Assembly (NCBI RefSeq): GCF_014269185.2
Contig: NZ_JABWRZ020000001.1
Span: 2,629,001-2,693,000, forward strand
Source of the DNA: Pseudomonas oryzicola
GTDB taxonomy: Bacteria > Pseudomonadota > Gammaproteobacteria > Pseudomonadales > Pseudomonadaceae
DNA length: 64,000 nucleotides
Reading direction: 5' to 3'
The notes below the pieces were generated by a model. It searched no databases, was not told the origin of the DNA, and saw only the letters and a list, made by a program, of their open reading frames with translations. Every line of letters begins with the position of its first letter. The stretch's first letter is position 1. A program made the position numbers and the translations under genes. Shown one piece after another: positions 7,582-14,674 of this stretch.

Positions 7582-10500
7582 AACGTGTGATCAAGTACCT
7601 GCTGACGGGCCTGCTCGGGGTAATTGCGAGCCTGGGCATGGCATTGGGCCTGCTACTGGGGACCGAGGCGGGCAGCCGCTGGGTGCTGGGCCGGGTGCCC
7701 GCGCTTGAAGTGACCGACTTCGAGGGCCGCCTGGCCGGTCGCTGGCAAGCCAGCCGGCTGGTCTGGGCCGACGGCGACAGCAAGGTCGAAGTGCAGGCGC
7801 CACTGCTGGGCTGGTCGCCGGCATGCTTGCTGCGCGCCACCCTGTGCATCAACCAGTTGCAGGCGCAACGCATCGAGATGGCCTTTGCGCCCGGTTCCGA
7901 GCCGGCCGAGAGCGGCCCGCTGCAGTTGCCGGCCGTGCGCTTGCCGGTGGCTGTCGAGTTGGGTGAAGTCAAGGTCGGCCAGTTGCGCCTGGACGGCAGC
8001 GACCTGCTTGGTGACCTGCAACTGGCAGCGCACTGGACCGCAACCGGGATGCGCATCGACAACCTGCAATTGCAGCGCGACGATCTGCAATTGAAGCTGC
8101 AGGGCAACCTGCAGCCCGAAGGTGACTGGCCGGTGCAACTCCAGGCTCAGGTGCAATTACCAGCGATAGACGGCAAGCCCTGGCAGCTGGCGTTGAGCGC
8201 CAGCGGTGGACTGCAGACGAGCCTGAAGCTCGCCGGTACCAGCAGCGGTTACCTCGACGCCACGTTGAACGGGCAACTGCAGGCGCTGGCCGAGCATCTG
8301 CCGGCGGCCTTGCAGATACGCTCCGAGGCATTCAAGCCAGCCGGCTCGCTGCCCGACACCCTGCAGTTCAACCAGCTCAGCCTCGATGCCAAGGGCGACC
8401 TGCTGACGGGTTATCAGCTATCGGGCTCCGCCAGTCTGCCCGCCGAGCAGTCGCCAGTGGCCTTGCTGTTGTCTGGCGTGGTCGACAGCAAAGGGGCCAG
8501 GCTGGATGCCCTGGACCTGAGCGCCAGCGACACCCAGCGTGTCAAGCTGCAAGCCACCGCCGACTGGCAGCAAGGGCTGGCCGGCGACGCGCAACTGGAC
8601 TGGCAGGACTTCCCGTGGCTGCGCCTGTACCCGCTGCAGACGCCGCCTCAGGTCACGCTCAAGCGCTTCATCGCCCAGGTGCATTATCGCGATGGCAATT
8701 TCCAAGGTAGTTTCAATGGCGACCTGGACGGCCCGGCCGGACCGTTCAGCCTGGCCAGCCCGTTCCAAGGGGACCTGAGCCAGGTCACGCTGCCGCAACT
8801 GGCGCTGACTGCCGGGCAAGGCAAGGCTGAAGGCAGCGTTGCCGTAGATTTTGCCGAGCACCTGGCATGGGACGTTGCCCTGCAGCTTTCAGCGCTCGAC
8901 CCGGCCTATTGGCTGGCCGAACTGCCAGGCACCTTGGCGGGGCCGCTGCGCAGCAAAGGCGAGCTCAAGGGTGATGCGCTGAGCCTGGAGGCCCAGCTTG
9001 ACCTGAAAGGCCGTCTGCGCGGTCAGCCGGCAGTACTCAAGGTCGATACCCAGGGGGCCGGGGAGCGTTGGACGCTGGGCGCGTTGGCCATCCAGCTAGG
9101 TGACAACCGGATCAATGGCAGTGGCAGTCTGCAGCAGCGCCTGGCCGGGCGGATCGACCTCGACCTGCCGCGGCTGGGCCAGTTGTGGCCAAGGCTGCAG
9201 GGCCAGGTCAAGGGCCGGCTGGACATCGCCGGTACCTTGCAGGCCCCGCAAGGTACGCTGGCCCTGCAAGGCCAGCAGCTGGCCCTGGGCGAAAACCGTC
9301 TTCAGCAACTGGGCCTGGATGCTCGCCTGGACAACGCCCAGCGCGGCGTGATCGCGCTCAAGGCCGGCGGCATCCACCTGGGTGACACGGCGTTGGGCAC
9401 CCTGCAGGCCAACGGCAAGGGCGACATTCGCCAGCAGGCCCTGACCCTGGCGCTGGATGGCCCGCAACTCAAACTCGACCTGGGCCTGGATGGCCAGTTG
9501 AACAAGAGTGACTGGCGTGGGCGCCTGGCCAGCGGGCGGGTCCAGGCCGGTGGCCAGGACTGGCAGTTGCAGGCACCAGCGCGCCTGCAGCGGCTGGCCA
9601 GCGGCCAGCTGGACTTCGGTGCCCATTGCTGGCGCTCTGGCCGGGCCAGCCTGTGCGGCGACGACCAGCGCCTGGCCCCCGAGCCACGCTTGCGCTACCA
9701 CCTCAAGCAGTTCCCGCTGGACAGCCTGGCCCAATGGCTGCCGAAAGACTTCGCCTGGCAGGGGCTGCTCAACGCCGACATCAATCTGGACATTCCGGCC
9801 AGCGGCCCGAAGGGCAGCATCGTCGTCGACGCCAGTGGCGGCACCCTGCGCGTGCGTGACAAGGACCGCTGGGTCGACTTCCCGTACCAGGCCCTGCGCC
9901 TGGACAGCACGCTGGCGCCGCGGCGTATCGATACTCGCCTGGTGTTCCGTGGCCAGCGCCTGGGTGAGCTGAACGTCAATACCCGTCTCGACCCGCTAGG
10001 CAAGAACAAGCCATTGTCAGGCGACTTCCGCCTGGCCGGCCTCGACCTGTCAGTGGCGCGGCCGTTCGTGCCGATGGTCGAGCGCCTGGCCGGGCTGCTC
10101 AATGGCAGCGGGCGGCTGTCGGGTACCCTGCTGGCGCCGCAGGTCAATGGCAACCTGATGCTTCGCGGTGGCGAGATCAGCGGTGCCGAGTTGCCGGTCA
10201 GCTTCAAGAACCTGTCGTTGCAGGCATTGATCGCTGGTGAACAGGTGCAACTCGAGGGTGACTGGCGCAGTGGCGAGGCGGGGCATGGCCAGTTGCGTGG
10301 CGACCTCACCTGGGGCCAGGCACTGGGCATGGACCTGCGCCTGCAAGGCCAGCAATTGCCTGTTACGGTCGAACCCTATGCAACGCTGGAGGTCGCCCCG
10401 GAGCTGGCCCTGCGCCTGATCGACGACAAGCTGGCGGTTACCGGCAAGGTGCAGGTACCCAAAGGCACCATCACTGTGCGTGAGCTGCCGCCGTCCACCG

Positions 10501-11252
10501 TGAAAGTGTCGGATGACACGGTGATCGTCGGCCACCAGACCGAAGAGGGTACGCCACCCATGGCAATAGCCATGGACATCGACGTCGAAGTGGGGCGCGA
10601 CAAGCTGTCGTTCAGTGGCTTTGGTTTGAAGGCCAACTTGCTCGGCCATGTGCACATCGGCGATAACCTTGATACCCGTGGCGAGCTGAGCCTGGCTGAC
10701 GGCCGCTACCGTGCCTACGGCCAGCGCCTGACCATTCGCCGTGCGCGGCTACTGTTTGCCGGGCCTATCGACCAGCCGTACCTGGACATCGAAGCGATCC
10801 GCAAGGTTGACGACGTGATTGCCGGTATCCGCTTGACCGGCAGCGCAGAGCAGCCCACCACGAAGGTGTTCTCGGAGCCGGCCATGAGCCAGGAACAGGC
10901 ATTGTCGTACCTGGTGCTGGGGCGGCCATTGGGCGCCTCCGGCGAAGACAACAACATGCTTGCCGAGGCGGCTTTGGGCCTGGGCCTGGCCGGTAGCGCC
11001 GGCATCACCAGCAGCCTGGCTTCAAGTTTGGGGATCGACGACTTCCAGCTGGACACCGAAGGTTCCGGCACCACCACCAGTGTGGTCGCCAGCGGCAACC
11101 TTACCGAGAAGCTGAGCCTGCGCTACGGGGTGGGGGTGTTCGAGCCTGCCAACACCATTGCGTTGCGCTACAAGCTGAGCAAGAAGGTCTACCTCGAAGC
11201 TGCCAGCGGGCTGGCCAGTTCACTGGACATTTTCTACAAGCGCGACTTCTGA
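7578..11252 (+). CDS. tamB: Translocation and assembly module inner-membrane protein TamB
   Basis: This 1224-residue AsmA-like protein starts with GTG overlapping the tamA stop. It has an N-terminal membrane anchor (about 8-30; LLTGLLGVIASLGMALGLLL), a very long repetitive beta-rich body typical of bridge-like lipid transport proteins, and the C-terminal DUF490/TamB domain (about 880-1224) ending in ASSLDIFYKRDF. It spans the periplasm from the inner membrane to TamA. Coupled translation with tamA supports complex formation. Nothing suggests truncation. Confidence 0.93.
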   Translation: MKRVIKYLLTGLLGVIASLGMALGLLLGTEAGSRWVLGRVPALEVTDFEGRLAGRWQASRLVWADGDSKVEVQAPLLGWSPACLLRATLCINQLQAQRIEMAFAPGSEPAESGPLQLPAVRLPVAVELGEVKVGQLRLDGSDLLGDLQLAAHWTATGMRIDNLQLQRDDLQLKLQGNLQPEGDWPVQLQAQVQLPAIDGKPWQLALSASGGLQTSLKLAGTSSGYLDATLNGQLQALAEHLPAALQIRSEAFKPAGSLPDTLQFNQLSLDAKGDLLTGYQLSGSASLPAEQSPVALLLSGVVDSKGARLDALDLSASDTQRVKLQATADWQQGLAGDAQLDWQDFPWLRLYPLQTPPQVTLKRFIAQVHYRDGNFQGSFNGDLDGPAGPFSLASPFQGDLSQVTLPQLALTAGQGKAEGSVAVDFAEHLAWDVALQLSALDPAYWLAELPGTLAGPLRSKGELKGDALSLEAQLDLKGRLRGQPAVLKVDTQGAGERWTLGALAIQLGDNRINGSGSLQQRLAGRIDLDLPRLGQLWPRLQGQVKGRLDIAGTLQAPQGTLALQGQQLALGENRLQQLGLDARLDNAQRGVIALKAGGIHLGDTALGTLQANGKGDIRQQALTLALDGPQLKLDLGLDGQLNKSDWRGRLASGRVQAGGQDWQLQAPARLQRLASGQLDFGAHCWRSGRASLCGDDQRLAPEPRLRYHLKQFPLDSLAQWLPKDFAWQGLLNADINLDIPASGPKGSIVVDASGGTLRVRDKDRWVDFPYQALRLDSTLAPRRIDTRLVFRGQRLGELNVNTRLDPLGKNKPLSGDFRLAGLDLSVARPFVPMVERLAGLLNGSGRLSGTLLAPQVNGNLMLRGGEISGAELPVSFKNLSLQALIAGEQVQLEGDWRSGEAGHGQLRGDLTWGQALGMDLRLQGQQLPVTVEPYATLEVAPELALRLIDDKLAVTGKVQVPKGTITVRELPPSTVKVSDDTVIVGHQTEEGTPPMAIAMDIDVEVGRDKLSFSGFGLKANLLGHVHIGDNLDTRGELSLADGRYRAYGQRLTIRRARLLFAGPIDQPYLDIEAIRKVDDVIAGIRLTGSAEQPTTKVFSEPAMSQEQALSYLVLGRPLGASGEDNNMLAEAALGLGLAGSAGITSSLASSLGIDDFQLDTEGSGTTTSVVASGNLTEKLSLRYGVGVFEPANTIALRYKLSKKVYLEAASGLASSLDIFYKRDF

Positions 11253-11271
11253 GCCGCGCAAGGGGCGGCGG

Positions 11272-11826
11272 TCAACGGACGGTGGCCGCCTCGATGAACT
11301 CGTTGGTATCCGGTGAATGCGGCGGGCTGGGGGCGCGTACCGGGATGATCTGGCTGGTGTATTCCTCGATCAAGCGGTTGAGGGCTTCTGGTGGTTCGCT
11401 GGCTTGGAATTGCATGCGGATCTGCACCTCGTCGGGGTCACGGTTTTCTCCCTGACGGCCTTGGCCGCCGATCGAGACCTTGAAGCTTGCCGCACTGTCT
11501 TCGCCAGTGTCCCTCAGTGCCCGTTGTGCTTCAGTGCCTTTGACCCGGACGGACAGGTCGACCTGCATGCGCTCCAGGGCCAGGCCCTTGGGCGATACCA
11601 GCGCGAACAGCGGTACCCGCATGATGTGCTGGCCGTCCATGGCCACCTCGACCATCTTGGCTTTCATGGGCGCGCCCAATGCCTCGGTGTCGCATTCGAA
11701 GAACTGGTCGAACAGGTTGATGTATTGCTGCGCGATCAGACTGTTGGTGGCGCTGGCGGCTTGCTGCAGGCCACGGGTGATTTCGCGCAGGTCGATTGAC
11801 GTCATCGGGGCGGGTAGGGTGTCCAC
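11272..11826 (-). CDS. DUF2589 domain protein, shorter paralog
   Basis: This 184-residue protein has the layout of DUF2589: an N-terminal helical segment (TRGLQQAASATNSLIAQQYI), a beta-rich central domain (MKAKMVEVAMDGQHIMRVPLFALVSPKGL), and a conserved-looking EPPEALNRLIEEYTSQIIP segment. The EPPEAL...R.I pattern recurs in the neighbouring paralog. The GTG at 11826 is chosen because an in-frame TGA lies immediately before it and GAGGAG sits eight bases upstream. It is the last gene of a three-gene minus-strand set with a second DUF2589 gene and a Mor-like regulator. Function is unknown; no signal peptide or catalytic motif was seen. Confidence 0.75.
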   Translation of the reverse strand: MDTLPAPMTSIDLREITRGLQQAASATNSLIAQQYINLFDQFFECDTEALGAPMKAKMVEVAMDGQHIMRVPLFALVSPKGLALERMQVDLSVRVKGTEAQRALRDTGEDSAASFKVSIGGQGRQGENRDPDEVQIRMQFQASEPPEALNRLIEEYTSQIIPVRAPSPPHSPDTNEFIEAATVR

Positions 11827-11892
11827 TCACTTGGCTCCTCTGGCGGGTAGTTCCCCCACCACGCAGATGGGGGAGGTGCGGGTTTCTGTGGC

Positions 11893-12576
11893 TCAAGGAG
11901 CTGCGGCGCCGGCTCCTGCACCAGCACCAGCACCAGCACCAGCACCGGTTCCAGCGCTGGCGCTGTTTTTCAGCGTGTCGGCCTTCGAGATCGCCTCCGG
12001 GCTATCCAGTTTTGCCGAGCCGACGACGGTCGGTTTGGTGGCGGCGTCGGTAAGGAAGTCGATCACTCGCATCAGCGCTTCTGGTGGTTCCTGGCGCTTG
12101 ATGGTGGTGTTGAAGGCATAGCGGGCGCGGGTATCGGTCTTGCGGGTTTGCGTGGACTTGTGGCTGATGCTGCCTTTCATGTTCAGTCGGAACGGCCCCC
12201 AGCCCAGCGAGGCGGCCATTGTGCCGCTCTTTTCGCTGCTGGAGGTGTCTTCCGCCGACTGTTGGATGGTCAGTTCGAATTCGACTTTACCTTCTTCGAT
12301 GGCAATGTTCGGGTGGGTGATGGCCGCCAGCAGCGGCACTTTCATGGTCTTGCTGACCACGCCTTTGTATTCACCCTGTTCGTCGACGATGGTTTCGTCG
12401 TAGTCGAACTGGATGGCGACCGCCTTGCCGTCCTGTATGCAGACTTGCATCAGGAAGTCGGCATACGACTTGCTCGCGGTGACCTGGGCCTGGACCATGG
12501 CTTGCAGGGGGCCGGCAATCATGCGATCCATCGGCAAGGAGTTGATGACGGATCCGATGAGGCTGTTATCTATCAT
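11893..12576 (-). CDS. DUF2589 domain protein with Gly-Ala tail
   Basis: This 227-residue paralog of the next gene shares the order N-terminal helix (GPLQAMVQAQVTASKSYADFL), beta-rich core (VPLLAAITHPNIAIEEGKVEFELTI) and EPPEALMRVIDFLTDAA. It differs by a low-complexity C-terminal tail of alternating Gly-Ala (about 212-225), encoded by a tandem GCACCA hexamer array on the plus strand (about 11918-11946). Because the repeat unit is six bases, copy-number change alters tail length without a frameshift. The function of DUF2589 is not known to me. Gaps of 66 bp on both sides and same orientation indicate one operon. Confidence 0.75.
   Translation of the reverse strand: MIDNSLIGSVINSLPMDRMIAGPLQAMVQAQVTASKSYADFLMQVCIQDGKAVAIQFDYDETIVDEQGEYKGVVSKTMKVPLLAAITHPNIAIEEGKVEFELTIQQSAEDTSSSEKSGTMAASLGWGPFRLNMKGSISHKSTQTRKTDTRARYAFNTTIKRQEPPEALMRVIDFLTDAATKPTVVGSAKLDSPEAISKADTLKNSASAGTGAGAGAGAGAGAGAAAP
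11918..11946. repeat. Hexanucleotide microsatellite (GCACCA)n
   Basis: About five tandem copies of GCACCA lie inside the 3' end of the DUF2589 gene and encode its alternating Ala-Gly tail on the minus strand. A six-base unit keeps the frame, so slippage would vary protein length only. Confidence 0.8.
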
Positions 12577-12642
12577 GACTGGTGTCTCTTTCTGGTTGGG
12601 TGTGACAAGCGATCGTTAGCGACCGGGCACGGTGGTAGGGAA

Positions 12643-13023
12643 TCAGCGAGCGCACGCTTCCTGGCGCCGGATGTTGCCGATCTGGCGCAGGCTGAGGCCG
12701 TATTTGTTGGCCAGCAGGCTGCGTGACAAGCCGCTGGCGCTTTCTTTCTGAATTTGCTGGTTGCGCAGTTGGCGCAGGAAGTGGTCTGCCTTGGGAATCT
12801 CCAGGGCGACCCCGGCAAAGCGCTTGATCAACGCATCAAGTGCTTCGGCTGGCAGCACATCGGCGAGCTTGGTGCGCTCGCGATGCTTGGGGATGTACTT
12901 GGGCCTGCCGCCGTAGGCGCAGGTGAGCTGGTAGGCATTGTCGATGCCGATGCAGTCGATCAGGGACTGCAGCGAATGGGGCAGTTGGCTGATATCGATG
13001 TGGCTCAAGTCTGGCAATTCCAT
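12643..13023 (-). CDS. Mor-like transcriptional regulator
   Basis: This 126-residue protein resembles the Mor/C activator family of phage Mu. An N-terminal dimerisation-like helix pair (LPHSLQSLIDCIGIDNAYQLTCAYGG) is followed by the RPKYIPK beta segment and a C-terminal helix-turn-helix (SLLANKYGLSLRQIGNIRRQ, about 103-122). A good AAGGAG precedes the ATG. It heads the minus-strand set with the two DUF2589 genes and probably regulates them or itself (inference). It may be domesticated from a Mu-like phage, although no other Mu genes are nearby. Confidence 0.7.
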   Translation of the reverse strand: MELPDLSHIDISQLPHSLQSLIDCIGIDNAYQLTCAYGGRPKYIPKHRERTKLADVLPAEALDALIKRFAGVALEIPKADHFLRQLRNQQIQKESASGLSRSLLANKYGLSLRQIGNIRRQEACAR

Positions 13024-13115
13024 GTGGTGCTCCTTGGGATGGATGGGATTACAACCCGATCACCAGCGGCGTTTATGTCGACGGTGTGACTGAATTCTCT
13101 GCGACGGGTAAAGCG

Positions 13116-13128
13116 GTCGCTAGGCGAC
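13116..13128. repeat. Short inverted repeat upstream of the Mor-like gene
   Basis: GTCGC-TAG-GCGAC lies about 95 bp upstream of the Mor-like start, in a 249-bp non-coding stretch that otherwise shows no gene. It could be an operator for that regulator; no other support is available. Confidence 0.3.
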
Positions 13129-13272
13129 ATAGGGGTTGGGGCTTGTAGCCTCGGAGAACAGGAATTGCAGGCAGCGATATCCAGCGCTGTAGGACATGGC
13201 TTCAACAATTGGCTGTGGCGGGTGGTTTCCCATTAAGCCTCTCCCGGCTCTGCTTGCAGGGTCTGGCAACCC

Positions 13273-13731
13273 TCAATCGCACGGATAGCTGCTGAGCAGG
13301 CTGGCGCCACGCAAGTAAGCTTCAGGGGTGTGGAGCATGCTTTGCGGCAGCGCGCGCCAATCGACCAGCAAGCACAGCGCATGCAGCGGCTGGCCATCAC
13401 GCTGGCCAATGACCTGGTCGGCAAAGTTGCGTCGGTACAACGCCTGGGTTTGCTGCTGCGCTTGCACCCGGTCAGCTCGGGCCAAGGTTTGCCGGGCCAG
13501 CTCGGGCAGCAGCGCTGGCGCTACGCTGAAATGCAGCGATGCACTGTTTGCCTGGAGGTAGCCGGCCTGGCGGACGCGTTGCCATAGTTGTTGCCACTGG
13601 CTGGCACCGGCCTGGGCCGCCAGGTCGCGTCCCAGTTCGAGCAGTTGCTCGGGCGAGGCCTGGCGGGTATCGAGTGCATGAAGGGAAAAGGGTGTGAAAA
13701 ACAGGGATGCGAACAACAGGGGTTTGTACAT
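13273..13731 (-). CDS. Hypothetical exported protein
   Basis: The ATG at 13731 is preceded by GGAGG four bases away, and the product then opens with a clean Sec signal peptide (MYKPLLFASLFFTPFSLHA, cleavage near residue 19); an upstream in-frame start is not supported. The mature part (about 133 residues) is rich in Gln, Ala and Leu and helical (TRQASPEQLLELGRDLAAQA). It has one Cys near LHALCLLVDW and a second at the C-terminus. I do not recognise the family. It is probably periplasmic and is divergent from a small membrane-protein gene. Confidence 0.7.
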   Translation of the reverse strand: MYKPLLFASLFFTPFSLHALDTRQASPEQLLELGRDLAAQAGASQWQQLWQRVRQAGYLQANSASLHFSVAPALLPELARQTLARADRVQAQQQTQALYRRNFADQVIGQRDGQPLHALCLLVDWRALPQSMLHTPEAYLRGASLLSSYPCD

Positions 13732-13883
13732 GGGGCCTCCGGCGGTAAGTGCTTGGGAGCGCCATGCTTGCAGGCAACCGCCACCCCACCCAGCAGGAAA
13801 TGCAGCGCCGGGGCCAGTGGGCGTTGTATCATTGCCGCCGCTTATTGCGAGCCATTTGCCCCAGATGTTGCAAGGAACCTTCG

Positions 13884-14072
13884 ATGACACATGTGCAGCG
13901 CCTCAAATACTCCCTTCTGATCATCCTGGTCGTACTGGGCCTGATGCTGGGCCTGTCCCACTTGCAGAAGCAGGGTACGATCAGTGAGCAGACCTTCCAG
14001 ATGCTGGCGATTGCCATTGCCGTGGTGGTGGTGGTCATCAATGGTATCTTGCGGCGCAAGGTCAAGCCCTGA
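13884..14072 (+). CDS. Small inner-membrane protein
   Basis: This 62-residue protein consists of two hydrophobic helices (YSLLIILVVLGLMLGLS and FQMLAIAIAVVVVVING) joined by a polar loop, ending in a basic tail (RRKVKP). An AAGGA seven bases upstream of ATG 13884 supports this start rather than longer in-frame extensions that overlap the divergent promoter region. No family was recognised. It converges with the Fur-like gene. Confidence 0.7.
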   Translation: MTHVQRLKYSLLIILVVLGLMLGLSHLQKQGTISEQTFQMLAIAIAVVVVVINGILRRKVKP

Positions 14073-14108
14073 CCTGTGCGGGCCGGCCAGCCGTGGCCGG
14101 CCGTGCCC

Positions 14109-14483
14109 TCAGCGTGGAGGTGTTTGCTCCAGCACGGCGCGCGCCTGGGGGTTGAGGCTGTAGCATTTGTCGCTGCCCAGCTGGATGACGCCTTCGGCGC
14201 ACAGGCGCTTGAGCACTTCGCGCACGCTGAGGAACGACAGCGGGATATCCAGCTGCTGCAGCTGCGCATGCACGCCACGCACACCAATGCTGCGGCCATT
14301 GCGCTGGGCGACGTGCAGGGCGTCGATCACCTTGAGGCGGATAAGGCTGGTGCGCAGGCCGAAGGTGCGCAACAGCGCGCGGATCTGTTCGTTGCCAGTA
14401 CGTTCGTCGGCCAGTGCGTCCTGTCCCTGGGGCGCCTTGTCCGGGCTGCGACCGGCCTGGATCGAGGATTGCGGGTTGTACAT
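14109..14483 (-). CDS. Fur-like winged-helix protein lacking the metal-binding domain
   Basis: This 124-residue protein contains one winged-helix domain (about 35-105) that lines up with the Fur DNA-binding domain: LLRTFGLRTSLIRLKVIDAL corresponds to LKKAGLKVTLPRLKIL, and FLSVREVLKRLCAEGVI to the recognition helix and wing. The HHHDH metal site and dimerisation domain of Fur are absent. ATG 14483 has AGGAG nine bases upstream; a longer ORF upstream lacks such a site. It is divergent from the PvdQ-type acylase gene, so it may regulate it; that is inference. Confidence 0.75.
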   Translation of the reverse strand: MYNPQSSIQAGRSPDKAPQGQDALADERTGNEQIRALLRTFGLRTSLIRLKVIDALHVAQRNGRSIGVRGVHAQLQQLDIPLSFLSVREVLKRLCAEGVIQLGSDKCYSLNPQARAVLEQTPPR

Positions 14484-14507
14484 GTGAATGCTCCTTTTCG
14501 TCGACGA

Positions 14508-14523
14508 ACCCGAAAATATGGGT
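14508..14523. repeat. Small inverted repeat in the Fur-like/acylase intergenic region
   Basis: ACCC-N8-GGGT (centre AT-rich) lies 25 bp upstream of the Fur-like start in the 191-bp divergent region. It is a weak candidate operator. Confidence 0.25.
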
Positions 14524-14674
14524 GCCTCAATGACTAGGACGAATGAGAACGAAAAAACTGCAGCCCATCCGCGAAAAAAATGCCGGTTCATGTTCAAGAC
14601 GTATCATCCGCCGCGCTTAGGTAAAATTTTCATCTGGCCATTCGTCTGCTCGGGATGACCCCCGAACTCGAGGA

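Noticed and set aside
11918..11946. Microsatellite as a phase-variation switch
   Set aside because: Unit length is six bases, so slippage would not switch the frame on or off.
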